Assembly (NCBI RefSeq): GCF_000006445.2
Contig: NC_006047.2
Span: 1,922,001 to 1,986,000, forward strand
Direction of reading: 5' to 3'
Origin: Debaryomyces hansenii CBS767
Lineage: Eukaryota > Ascomycota > Pichiomycetes > Serinales > Debaryomycetaceae
Length of the DNA: 64,000 nt
The position numbers were made by a program, and so were the translations under genes. Positions 18,901 through 29,211 of this stretch are shown here, in pieces. Position 1 is the stretch's first letter. Each line of letters begins with the position of its first letter. The notes beneath the pieces are model-generated. The model searched no databases and was not told where the DNA came from. It saw only the letters and a program-made list of their open reading frames with translations.

Positions 18901-20675
18901 CTATGATGATTTTCATTCACAATTTCATTAAGCGTGCTAAATACTTCATCACCGTCTTTAAATAGAAGGAAATAAGTATTTTCTGATAGTAATTCATCAG
19001 GTTCATTGCCAGAGTTTTTCTTCATTTTCTTCTTTGTTTTATTCTTTAACTCTTTTTTCATTCTGCTTGCCAGTAGCGCGTACCTTCCTTTAGAGCCATT
19101 CTCTAGATATTTCACATTCAATACTTTTGGCTTTTCTTCACCCCCATTCGAGTCTGAATTTTTCTCAGACGCTCCAAAAACTTCATTAAGATCGAAGCTA
19201 AGAACATCATTTATAGGGATCTTCATGATAACTTCGTTGTTTGCATTTGAGTTATGCAATTGAAATACAACCTTAACTATATTATTAACCCATTGTCTGG
19301 CTGAGTACAAACTATCCGAATGGAACTTATGAGTCTTCTTTTTCGTCACCACTTTAAACCAGTAACCACCACTTACATTTTCGGAATTATCCTCCAACTG
19401 ATAATTAGAATTCAACATATTGGAAAATTCAACTTCTTCATCACCTGAAGAGACTTCCTGTGAATCATTACGATGTAAGTCAGGTCTGGGCGACGCATTA
19501 TCATTCCTTCCTTTTTCAATAACTTCTGCACGAACGCATGACTTTAAGTCAATAAGAGTAATCGGAAAATATAAATCTGTTGGGGAATGATACACAGTTA
19601 TAGTTTCATTTCTCAAGATGACCCAAAACCTATGAGTTAGTGGGGTACTGAAAACAGTATCCCCATATAGTGCTGTTTTCATACCCAATGATCCAGACTG
19701 AATCACATCATGGGAGTCATCGTGATGTTGGAATCCACCTGTAGTACCTTTTGATGCACTTATCGTATTATGTCTCTTAGGAAGAAATGTGAAAAAAAGA
19801 ATGCTTTCCTTAGTCAAGTATATGTGACCTTGTAACAAAACATCTCTAACGAGCCATACATTATAATTACCATAAAAATAGTCATCATCATTTAATTCGA
19901 ATACTCGTTTCAACTTATCCGCTACTTTCAACCGGAAGAATTTCTTCTTAAGTTTTTGTTCTTCAGATTCATCTTCTTCTGTGGATAATGTAATGTCTTT
20001 TAGTTTCAATAATTCAGTTTGTTGAATACGAAAGGGATCAAAGTTTTTCAAAACTGATTGTTGAAATACAGTGCCCTTAGAAGGGTCTGATGCCAAAGCA
20101 GTTGTTGATTCGTCATGATCATCAAATAGCATATTAACCACGTTTTCCAAGCGTTCTTCAGGATCTAATTTAGAATGTACACTTGTGTCTTCGGTCTTCG
20201 GCTTTAAAGTGTTCTCGTCTCTAGTACTCTCAATATCATCCTCTTCACTCTCGTCAATGTCATAGTCTAGTTTATACTCTCTCCGATATTCTGGCTCATT
20301 AGCTTGTTCATTTCTGGACAGCCTTAAATTATCATTAAGTTTCAGGTCTTTTGCTTCATTGGCATTACTTGCATCGTTTCCTTTTAGATCACTCAATTTG
20401 CCCATACCAGCATATAGGAAACTTAAAAAGTTATTCAGAGACCCCACACTTCCGATGGGATGAGCGATATCCTCATCATCACTAAATGTCTTCTCATCTT
20501 TATTGGCTTCATTATTGCCCGGTACTTCTTCATTATTAGGAGATGCCGGATTCTGATTTAGAAAAGTGAGTGGAGGAATGACTGATGATGAAAGACGCTT
20601 ATACAACGATGTTTTGTGAGCATCATTAACTCCTTTAAAATGATTCGAATTTACTTTGTCTTCTTTTGGTAGCAT
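15951..20675 (-). CDS. ATG26: UDP-glucose:sterol glucosyltransferase
   Basis: This very long protein (1574 residues) glucosylates ergosterol; in methylotrophic yeasts it is needed for pexophagy. Domain order is a disordered acidic N-terminus (1-230), a GRAM domain (about 235-300), a PH domain (about 300-475, split by inserts), a Ser-rich linker, a second GRAM domain (about 865-965), and a GT28/UGT-type catalytic domain from about 1045 ([20 protein letters not shown]) to about 1460. The donor-binding motif [17 protein letters not shown] lies near residue 1377. An acidic Asp/His-rich tail ends the chain. The length is at the upper end for Ugt51/Atg26. MDL1 lies next to it, as it does in Saccharomyces. 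Identification is secure. Confidence 0.96.
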   Translation of the reverse strand: [1574 protein letters not shown]

Positions 20676-21041
20676 TTCTTATTTTACCTGAAATATTATT
20701 CTGAATTGAACGTAACATTGATATCCACCTAGCTCAATTTAAAAAATCAATAAATGAAATTGTTGTGAAACTTATCATTGTTTTAGATAAGTTTTATTTT
20801 ATCCGAGCTTAAATTATAGAAAAAACTGATCACAAAGAATAATAGAATGGACCCGCCAAGTTTTATTCGATATATATATTTTTTCCTGTGATTTTTCCTT
20901 TACTACTATCCTATATTTACGAAGGGGTTTGCTTATACGATTGACTTATTCGTGCCAAGTATATCCATACATAGTTCTACTTATTAATCTACTATCTAAT
21001 TATGCGCGTTGCTTTATTGCGAATGGCGAAATATTATCAGC
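20676..21041. other. Intergenic between ATG26 start and MDL1 stop
   Basis: These 366 bases are AT-rich and presumably carry the ATG26 promoter and the MDL1 3-prime region. No further feature was recognised. Confidence 0.6.
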
Positions 21042-23147
21042 TTATTGCAATTCATGGGCTTTCAATAACTTGTTCAATTCACTATTAGAATTATAGTATA
21101 ATTCATTGAATTTACCATCCTCTACTATTTCACCTCGATAGTTAACTACTATTATTCTTTCACTGTTCCTAATAGTCGATAGTCTATGCGCAATCAGTAT
21201 AATAGTCACATGCATATCTTTTGATAGTCTTTTTAAATTCTTCATGACTATCTCTTCCAGCTGAGAGTCCAATGCAGACGTAGCTTCGTCAAGAATTAAA
21301 ATGTCAGGCTTCTTTATTAATGTTCTTGCTAAAGATACTCTTTGTTTCTGGCCTCCACTTAATTGAGCAGCACCACTGGTTGAAGGCCCAATGACTGTAT
21401 CAAACTTATCTGGGAATTCCTCAATAAATTTATAGGCATTGCTTAGAATTGAAGCCTCTTTTATTTCGTCTTCGTTACTATCCATTCTACCAAATACTAT
21501 ATTATCTCGTATGGTTCCACTGAATAGCAATGGCTCTTGTTGAACGTATCCAACTTGAGATCTGTAGAAATTCAAATTGAGATCTTTGATATTATGGTTA
21601 TTCACCGTAATTGTACCTTCAGTTGGATCATAGAACCTCAATAGTAATTGAGATATACTTGATTTCCCGCTACCAGATGGCCCGACGAAACAAACATGCT
21701 CACCTTTGGTGATTGTTAAGTTTAATTCTGATCCACCAAATATAGGTGAGTCTGGTCTTGAAGGATAGCTGAATTTCACATTACGAAATTCTATGTCACC
21801 GTGCAAATCGTCTACTTTTTTACCTAAGGTTGTAGTAATCTTTGGCTTCAGTTCTATCAATTCAAATACTCTTTCTGCAGCCCCAACCCCTTTCATTAAC
21901 TCTGAATAAAAATTACCAAGTCCGAAAACTGAACTACCGGTATAAACGGCATACATCATAAAGCTCGATAAATCACCTACTGTTATTTCACCATTACCAA
22001 TTAATTTGGTTCCAATTACAAGTAGTCCGATTAATGTCATATTGCCCAAGAATCCATTGATACCGTAGTAAATACCGCTCAATTTTCCTTCACGCATCGA
22101 TGAACTAAATATATTTTTAATTTCTTGATTGTAACCATGAACAATCATTCGTTGCTGAGCAAAACTTTGTATTGTCTTCAATCCATTCAATTTTTCCTCT
22201 GTAACTTTCGTCATATCACCTAGATTTTCTTGAATTGTACGAGACAACAGTTTAATTCGTCTACCATAAACTACCGACATTATAATTAAAGGGGGAAATA
22301 TTGAACTCATACAAAGTGTAAGTTTCCACAGTACAACGCACATCATTGAGAGCCCAACGCAACCACTTATCAACGATCTTGCCCCGTCTGATATATTGCC
22401 ACTCAAAGTTTTGGAAATTATTTGCGTATCGTTCGACAATCTTGATATCAAATCGCCTGTTTTCATTCCCTTATCACTAGGTCCACCCTCAAAAAAGTAT
22501 GAATCTTGTGATAAAATTTTCAGAAATAGACGTGACCTTAACCTTGCAACCAATCTTTCACCCGCTGACCGTAATAAATAGGTACGTCCGAAATTGGCCA
22601 CTGCTCCTATAGAAAAGAACACACCAAGAGCTCCATAGAATTCAAATGGTTCTAAACCAAAAATCTTTTTATCATCATCGTCATCATTATTATCGCCTTT
22701 TTCGGAGTCCGCATCAGTCATTCTGGAATCCGGAGATTTAGCTGTATCGATAATCTTCCCAATAAACAACGGTAACGACATACTAACTGCCGAAGTCAAA
22801 ATAAGGCATACCAATGCTGCAATTATTATCTTAACTTCAGGCTTTGCTAATCGAAATAACTTGCTTATATCCTTTCTTAATGTACTTGTTTTGACATCAC
22901 GAGTCAGAACTTCTGACATTTGGACGTTAGTAGTTGTAGAAGACGTCGAGTTACGCCTCTGAAAGTTCCAATGTAGCCTATTAGCATTGAAATGTATTGT
23001 TTGTGATCTATTATTTTCCACCCTATGTACATGAAAATTGTGTGAAAAATTAATAAAACTTATTCTCGAAGAAAGACTTCTCCTCGCTATATCATTGTTT
23101 AGCCTTGAAGTTAATCGAGGTATCATGAGTTGAGTTGACCCAATCAT
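21042..23147 (-). CDS. MDL1: Mitochondrial ABC half-transporter (peptide exporter)
   Basis: This 701-residue half-transporter has an N-terminal sequence rich in Arg, Ser and Asn with no acidic run, fitting a mitochondrial presequence. A six-helix ABC membrane domain spans about residues 95-400. The nucleotide-binding domain has Walker A GPSGSGKSS (about 486), the signature LSGGQKQR (about 594) and Walker B ILILDEATSALD (about 615), followed by the H-loop in LIAHRLST. An acidic Asp-rich loop (about 145-160) follows the first helix. In Saccharomyces Mdl1 exports peptides made by matrix proteolysis. MDL2-like identity is the main alternative; length and ATG26 linkage favour MDL1. Confidence 0.9.
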   Translation of the reverse strand: MIGSTQLMIPRLTSRLNNDIARRSLSSRISFINFSHNFHVHRVENNRSQTIHFNANRLHWNFQRRNSTSSTTTNVQMSEVLTRDVKTSTLRKDISKLFRLAKPEVKIIIAALVCLILTSAVSMSLPLFIGKIIDTAKSPDSRMTDADSEKGDNNDDDDDKKIFGLEPFEFYGALGVFFSIGAVANFGRTYLLRSAGERLVARLRSRLFLKILSQDSYFFEGGPSDKGMKTGDLISRLSNDTQIISKTLSGNISDGARSLISGCVGLSMMCVVLWKLTLCMSSIFPPLIIMSVVYGRRIKLLSRTIQENLGDMTKVTEEKLNGLKTIQSFAQQRMIVHGYNQEIKNIFSSSMREGKLSGIYYGINGFLGNMTLIGLLVIGTKLIGNGEITVGDLSSFMMYAVYTGSSVFGLGNFYSELMKGVGAAERVFELIELKPKITTTLGKKVDDLHGDIEFRNVKFSYPSRPDSPIFGGSELNLTITKGEHVCFVGPSGSGKSSISQLLLRFYDPTEGTITVNNHNIKDLNLNFYRSQVGYVQQEPLLFSGTIRDNIVFGRMDSNEDEIKEASILSNAYKFIEEFPDKFDTVIGPSTSGAAQLSGGQKQRVSLARTLIKKPDILILDEATSALDSQLEEIVMKNLKRLSKDMHVTIILIAHRLSTIRNSERIIVVNYRGEIVEDGKFNELYYNSNSELNKLLKAHELQ

Positions 23148-23272
23148 GTTCGTCCAAAGTACGATTGTCTATAGGGTAAGAAAATTAATGGAGTTCATTT
23201 AGTACATGCGATCGGGTTAACATTTCTTTGAACGAGTTATATACAGGTTGACATAATGCTGCTATCTATAAG

Positions 23273-24427
23273 CTAACTTAACAAACTAAAATTCTCTCTT
23301 ATGGAAACTGCCTTCAACAGTAGCATGTTATGTTCATCGATATTACATCCCCGTAATTCTAGCGACCTAAATTTGCCTGTCAGAGAAATTTTGTAGAACA
23401 TACGTTCATTTACAAGCATTAGGGTATTATTGTAATTCAATTTCAAAGAAGTTAACTGAGGCAATACTTCGGTAAAGTTAAAAGATTCGAAATCAGTCTG
23501 GCCCAAAGTTGTAAACTTATTCGAACATATCAGCAACTTTTCTAATGTATTTGAAGGTAATTTGAGCATAAACTTTTTTGAAATATAGGTCAACAAGTTG
23601 TTGTCTAAATTCAACTCTTTCAAGGCAGGAGGCCATACAAAATCGTTTGCCAATAAATCAACCTTGATATCCAGCTCTCCTTCATTCCTGGGATTAGAAT
23701 CCAGTTTTATTATGTTATCGGATAGGTTCAAGTAAGTGACATTCGTAAAGCATCCTAGTAATTGGCTCCACCGAGAAACATAGTAATCTCCAATATCCGT
23801 AGACTTGATTGTAATACTCTTGAATTTGCTGCTTAACGAATTTTTCAACGCTGTATCTGGATTTGCTAGGCTTATCAAAGTTTTCAATACTGCTATCAAT
23901 ATAGCTGTTGGTGATTCGACACCTATTGTGTATCCATCAATATATAGTTCTAATTGGCATGCAACACCAATATACTTCGTAATTTCATTTCTGTCATTCA
24001 AGTTATCAAAGATAGAATTTAACGAATACAAGTCATCAACAAAATTACTATAATCATTGACATCTCGAATGAATCTAAATTTTAGAATCTGTGGTCGTGT
24101 TTCCTTGAAAAGTGTGTTCTCTATTTCGTTCTCCTTACTTTCAAGAAACTTCTCTTCAAAATTGCGGAGCGATAGAACAGCATCAGGCACCGTTTCGAGT
24201 CCCTTCTTACAACAATAATCAGAAGTTACCAATAATTTACCACTATAGAGTCTTTGAAATGCAAAACGGATCAATAGTTTTACATTATTTGCTGCAGTAT
24301 CCAAATTAGGTGGAAGGTTATCAAGTATTTGATGAAGTTTGCTAATCAATGACTGAGTCTCCAATGGAGTCAACATAAAAAAGATTTCAACTATAATTTC
24401 ATGTGGTAATTCTGAAATATTAAGCAT
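23273..24427 (-). CDS. F-box/leucine-rich-repeat protein, unassigned
   Basis: This 384-residue protein begins with an F-box-like segment (ISELPHEIIVEIFFMLTP, residues 4-21). After a helical middle come at least four leucine-rich repeats at about residues 230-375, for example VTYLNLSDNIIKL, LKELNLDNNLLTYI and LTSLKLNYNN. F-box plus LRR suggests an SCF ubiquitin-ligase substrate adaptor, but no specific orthologue is recognised. It is in the same orientation as its neighbours MDL1 and the 284-residue unknown protein. The F-box match is modest, so the repeats are the firmer part of the call. Confidence 0.75.
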   Translation of the reverse strand: MLNISELPHEIIVEIFFMLTPLETQSLISKLHQILDNLPPNLDTAANNVKLLIRFAFQRLYSGKLLVTSDYCCKKGLETVPDAVLSLRNFEEKFLESKENEIENTLFKETRPQILKFRFIRDVNDYSNFVDDLYSLNSIFDNLNDRNEITKYIGVACQLELYIDGYTIGVESPTAILIAVLKTLISLANPDTALKNSLSSKFKSITIKSTDIGDYYVSRWSQLLGCFTNVTYLNLSDNIIKLDSNPRNEGELDIKVDLLANDFVWPPALKELNLDNNLLTYISKKFMLKLPSNTLEKLLICSNKFTTLGQTDFESFNFTEVLPQLTSLKLNYNNTLMLVNERMFYKISLTGKFRSLELRGCNIDEHNMLLLKAVSIRENFSLLS

Positions 24428-24685
24428 ATTTCCCTTACTTCGTAACGTTAATACTATACCTTATCGTAAAAAATTAAATCGTTAAACAAAGCAATTCTTA
24501 TTTCTTTATCAGAACGCGAAAGATAACTGTGGTTCTTATACATGCATCATATACTAATGCATTTTTCATTAACTATATATCATACTTCGTATCTATATAT
24601 GATACTATCAAATCATATTTTCTTGTCTTTTTGAATTGTGGACTTATATAACTATATGAACTATGCATTAAAGAAAAAATTACTC

Positions 24686-25540
24686 TTAGTTAAAGGTTGC
24701 ATCTGTTTCCATGTCAATATCTGAATCTTCCAGATTCTGATAGCTCTGCGTAGGCTCTACAACCTCATAGACCTTTGGACTATCTGTATCAGAATTATCT
24801 TTGGATAACTCGTCTATCATTTCAAAATCTTTATTCACCCCCCGTAATGTATCCCAATAATTATATTTTATATTCTCAAAAGTTTTATCATCCTTTTCAT
24901 CCGTATCACTATCCTTTTCTTTGTTATAGTCCCTAATTTTTCTTTTTCTATTTAGTTTCAATTCCTCTAATTTATTCTCTTGTTCCAAAATGAGTAATAA
25001 GTCATTATATGTGAAACTAATCTCTTTCAGATTTATTAAATTCATGATCTTAGAATAAAATTTAAACTTTTTTATTGGAATTCCATTCGACCTTTTATTA
25101 TACTTCCGGATAAATCTGTTGAATAGTCTTATTACCCAATTTTCAAAGTGGTAACTTAAGATCAAATGTGGCTTGTACCACTGTATCAAAGCTGACTTGG
25201 AATTGTAAAGCGTATGAAAATGCTGAACTAGCTTTTCCATAACATAGGAGTTAATATTTGGAGAATTGATAGTGGGTTGTGGGGATGAAGATTTCTTAAA
25301 CACGGAATAAGATTTCAAATTTATAGATGGGTTCACCACATAATCAGTTTGTTGCGACAGTTTCGATACTTTGGATTCTATAAATGAGTGGGTAGCCTTT
25401 TTTGATTTAACATCGATGTCATCGTCATCTAATGATAATTCCTGTAATAGATTATCAAGTTTTATCCGCTTACCATTTTTTGCAAGATCATATGAATCTT
25501 CATTATCCTCCTCATAAGATCTTGAATGTTTTTTTTGCAT
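24686..25540 (-). CDS. Unrecognised 284-residue acidic/basic protein
   Basis: The ATG at 25538-25540 opens a protein with a basic nuclear-localisation-like patch (KNGKRIKLDN) and an acidic cluster (SLDDDDIDVK). Its helical, aromatic core covers about residues 95-185 (RLFNRFIRKYNKRS). A second basic stretch (LNRKRKIRDYNKEK) is followed by an acidic C-terminus. No domain is recognised. It looks like a small nuclear protein. It lies just downstream of MUK1; in Saccharomyces the neighbour of MUK1 on that side is also a small uncharacterised gene, but I cannot claim orthology from this alone. Confidence 0.7.
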   Translation of the reverse strand: MQKKHSRSYEEDNEDSYDLAKNGKRIKLDNLLQELSLDDDDIDVKSKKATHSFIESKVSKLSQQTDYVVNPSINLKSYSVFKKSSSPQPTINSPNINSYVMEKLVQHFHTLYNSKSALIQWYKPHLILSYHFENWVIRLFNRFIRKYNKRSNGIPIKKFKFYSKIMNLINLKEISFTYNDLLLILEQENKLEELKLNRKRKIRDYNKEKDSDTDEKDDKTFENIKYNYWDTLRGVNKDFEMIDELSKDNSDTDSPKVYEVVEPTQSYQNLEDSDIDMETDATFN

Positions 25541-25736
25541 TTGTCGTTCCCTGGTTTAATAACGGCTTCATATACTTGTGAATTTTTTCATGTGTTTACA
25601 ATACTAGTTCTCTTTTCATTATTCTACTTATCTTTTTAATATTTTGTAAATGGCCGGTAAATTTATTTATCTCGAACTTTCTATTATATACATGACTCGA
25701 TAATACTTATATATTTTATTTACTATTAACTGACTT

Positions 25737-28160
25737 TTAAATGCTTGTTTCAGAGGAGCTAATTCTGTCTGTGGTATCAATCGGTTCATCTTTGTCAGTC
25801 TTGTCAGACTTAATGTTAGACTTTGAAACAAGGTCATTACATAATATGTCATAACAAGCCTTCAAGTCCTTCAAATCTTTCATAGTAAGAGATTCAAAAT
25901 CTTTATTCGTATACTTCGTTAAATTCTTTATTTGGGTTACACTCTCTTCTTCTAAATTATCACCAGTTGTCGAACCTACGGTATTCTCTTGGCTTTCAGG
26001 GTTACTATTGTTGTTCGCTGATATATTATTAAACCACTTATCCATTACCTGTAAGCTGGTTGTTCGATTTCTATAATCTGGTCTTCTTTGAATTGTTGCA
26101 GAACTACCATTGGGTGTACTTAAATCTTCATTTATAGTAATATTGCTATCTGTGTAATTATTCAGACCCTCAACAAACGAATGTATTGATAAATTAGAAG
26201 CATTCTTAGTTGGATTTGCATGCAACGTAGAAATTGTGCCATTGGAACCATTTGTAGTACTATTGAATTTGGTCATAAAATCAGATACGCCATTGGTAAG
26301 CTTGGAAGTGATAGAACTCTTTTTCTGATGCTCTCTGATTCCATTTTGATCTTGATCTAGCTTCTCAATTGATGATGATCTGGTTCTCAAGTGATCCAGT
26401 GACATTTTGCTCATTAACGAGCTTGATCTTTTATCTCTTTCCTCAGTCTTAGTATCAGTATTATCCGCTTCAGTTGTTGTTATTTGCTCTTCTATGCTTG
26501 GCCTGAACTGTGGAACCAGAACCAGACTGAATCTACCTAGAATATTCTTCATCATCAGCGAAGGTATATGATTGGTATCGACAGTATTACTTTCATTAGA
26601 ATTTGTGGGAGAAGTATGCGTTGTTTCGGTTTCATGATTGCCTGCAAATGAAGGAAAACTTTCCTTATTCAATGATAATGATGAAGATTTCAAGCTGTTC
26701 ATTATGGACGAATTGGACCTTGATCTATTAACTGATAATGCAACATCGTTTAATTTATGGCTAATTGTGTTTAATAGTGAGCTAGAACGAGATCTAGAAG
26801 ATACCTGTGGCGAAATATCTTCTTGGTTTTTAAATTCATCTATCGCCTTACCATCTGGGAATTTGAAATGACTTAATAATTCCTGATCTACTAATTTATG
26901 TAGGGAGCATTTTAATAGTTGATTTTCTGTTGTTCCTTCTGGAACCAATTCTTGAATTGTGACACTCAGTAAAAAGAATAAAACGGCTTCAAAATTAGTT
27001 AAATAAAATTTAAGTTCTCCGTTATTTAAATATTTCGCTTGAATATAATGAACTAAATCCTTGTCATTTTTGAAAAAGTCAATATTGCTAGACGTTTCTA
27101 GTTCCGTGTCGTCTTCTTCTTTTAAATTTAAATATTCAAATAAGTTATTTTTCTTGAACGTTTTCTTACCATTCAACGATCTGTTCAACCTATCAGTAGG
27201 TGTATATGACGCTGGGAAAGAATTCAATGTAAATGAATTTATGTCAACGTTATATGGATCAATAAGATTAACAAAATTTTTTATGAAAGTGAAATTCAAA
27301 TATAAATCACTCGAATTGAAAGGTACATGATATATGATTATGTAAATCAACGAGGGAATTATATCATCATTATTAACGTTGCTGGGGTCACTATCATATG
27401 CTTCTGATAATAGTATGATTAAAGACTTTTGAATTTCTACCACTGCTTTTAGTTTCGAATATGGAGTAATGCTTTCAATTAATACAACAAATGTTTGTTT
27501 GATTTTCTCCAACGTACTGTTTTCATTACCAGCCTCGGAAATTGATGAAAAAAATGCAGTCAATTTATTAGTTGTATCATTCTCGATAAAGCAGGAAAAT
27601 GGTAACTTTAACTTCTTCAAGGCATCCAATTTTTCATTAAGAAATTCCTGAAGTATGATATCACGTTGATCAAATTTAAATATCTTTTCAAGTAACGAGA
27701 TGCCTTCATCTAGTGTATTATTTGAATTAAATAGCTCTGCTTGTGCCTTCTCGATCGCTTCCACTATCGTGATAAATTTATAATAATTAAATACTCTCAA
27801 CTGCAAAACAGCATCCAGATCCGTTCTCTTTAATAACTTCACTGATGACGTAGAGTAATTAGCGATTGCTAATAAATAGTCAAAATCATCGGCGTGGGTC
27901 CTAAAATACTCCGAACTTGATATAAGTTGTTTCTTTACGCTGTTTGACTGTGTATATAAGTTTATAACCAATGAATTCAAGTCCTTATAGAAATTAGAAA
28001 ATAACAGCGCTAGTTCTGGTAAAGTAAGCGGCGACTGGTATCTTGGTTCCTTCAAGTATTTGATGAATGATTGCACCAACTGGCTTATCTGCTCATTCAT
28101 GTGGACAGAATTACCACAGACTTCTTCTTCTAGTATCAGTAGAAGCTTACGCCAGGACAT
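25737..28160 (-). CDS. MUK1: VPS9-domain Rab5-family GEF
   Basis: This 807-residue protein carries a VPS9 domain at about residues 235-430. Its hallmarks are NDDIIPSLIYIIIYHVP and, after an insert, FYLTNFEAVLFFLLSV. VPS9 domains activate Rab5-type GTPases (Vps21 group) on endosomes. There is no CUE domain as in Vps9 and no PX/ankyrin part as in Vrl1, leaving Muk1 as the best fit. The C-terminal half is Ser/Asn-rich and disordered. BTS1 lies nearby (30254), and MUK1 and BTS1 are direct neighbours in Saccharomyces, which strengthens the assignment. Only the derlin gene is interposed here. Confidence 0.82.
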   Translation of the reverse strand: MSWRKLLLILEEEVCGNSVHMNEQISQLVQSFIKYLKEPRYQSPLTLPELALLFSNFYKDLNSLVINLYTQSNSVKKQLISSSEYFRTHADDFDYLLAIANYSTSSVKLLKRTDLDAVLQLRVFNYYKFITIVEAIEKAQAELFNSNNTLDEGISLLEKIFKFDQRDIILQEFLNEKLDALKKLKLPFSCFIENDTTNKLTAFFSSISEAGNENSTLEKIKQTFVVLIESITPYSKLKAVVEIQKSLIILLSEAYDSDPSNVNNDDIIPSLIYIIIYHVPFNSSDLYLNFTFIKNFVNLIDPYNVDINSFTLNSFPASYTPTDRLNRSLNGKKTFKKNNLFEYLNLKEEDDTELETSSNIDFFKNDKDLVHYIQAKYLNNGELKFYLTNFEAVLFFLLSVTIQELVPEGTTENQLLKCSLHKLVDQELLSHFKFPDGKAIDEFKNQEDISPQVSSRSRSSSLLNTISHKLNDVALSVNRSRSNSSIMNSLKSSSLSLNKESFPSFAGNHETETTHTSPTNSNESNTVDTNHIPSLMMKNILGRFSLVLVPQFRPSIEEQITTTEADNTDTKTEERDKRSSSLMSKMSLDHLRTRSSSIEKLDQDQNGIREHQKKSSITSKLTNGVSDFMTKFNSTTNGSNGTISTLHANPTKNASNLSIHSFVEGLNNYTDSNITINEDLSTPNGSSATIQRRPDYRNRTTSLQVMDKWFNNISANNNSNPESQENTVGSTTGDNLEEESVTQIKNLTKYTNKDFESLTMKDLKDLKACYDILCNDLVSKSNIKSDKTDKDEPIDTTDRISSSETSI

Positions 28161-29211
28161 AACTTCTATAGTATGAAACAGAATTAGATATTAAGACTTT
28201 CGTGAAATACAGATCCATTTGTACTAATCTTTTTTTTAGGATCAGAAATTTATCCCTTACAAGCCGCTAATGCCTATATGCACTCAGCGTTTTATCATAA
28301 CTTCTAACTACTTTAACCATGTTTCTTAGTAAGGCTAGATTGATTATACAATGTACGCTTGTCTGGTTATTGCATATGGTTACCATATCAATATTAACAT
28401 ACTCTTGTCTTCCGACAGGCTTTAGTTTTAAACTTTATTCTACATCCTGAGACAAATTCTAGTTTCAAACCTGAAACTGTATGTTGCTTTTAACAGGTTC
28501 TAGTTTCCAAAGTACGTAAAATTACCTCATATCATACAACCTGGTATAAATACACAGTACAAAAATGATTTCAAGTTTATGAATAGATGTAGAAGTGCTT
28601 GAAATATGAACTATTTTTATTCACGTTATTATGTGTTAATATTTGGAGATTTCCTGTAGCGACCTACTTCAATTGGTTATTGTAAACAATAGACTATAAT
28701 TTTCTCCATGATACTATAATATTAAAGGGGATATTTGTTGGTGCACCTACTTTTCTCGCTTAAAAATGACACGTAGAGATGGGTACAGCGTTATGATCGG
28801 TCCATACACAGCCATCTCTAGGGCACCATTTGTTGTACAAAAACAGGTTACTAGTGATATTAATACTTGATGTAGTCTAGTAGTCTATTGATATGGGAAT
28901 ATTTCTTTTTAATTTTGTGAGAATAATCTATAATATTGATGTTCAATCATAGTTAACTGCTTTATAACAATCGTAAAATATTTACGAGTAGTGGTCTCGT
29001 AAATCTGCAACAATTTTTCAGTGCAAAACACTATACAAATTATCAATTTAATTAATGATTATCAGATATAATTTCGATTGAATATATACTATATGAAGTC
29101 AAAACATAATTGATTCAGCTTATATTAATTCTATTATAGGGTTAATAATTTCTATATTTACTTTTCAGCCTGTTTAATCTAGGACACTATTATTATACTA
29201 ACGTATCGTAA
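28161..29211. other. Long gene-free region upstream of MUK1
   Basis: About 1050 bases hold no credible ORF or tRNA, which is unusual inside this dense core block. Visible structure includes a 7-bp palindrome agtttca/tgaaact at 28461-28478, three copies of a cta/ttagttt element between about 28420 and 28510, and an 8-bp inverted repeat agagatgg/ccatctct at about 28785-28830. It may simply be a long promoter for MUK1, or hold an ncRNA. Confidence 0.5.

Noticed and set aside
19006..19263. Phe-rich ORF antisense to ATG26
   Set aside because: It is a shadow of the Lys/Glu-rich coding strand.
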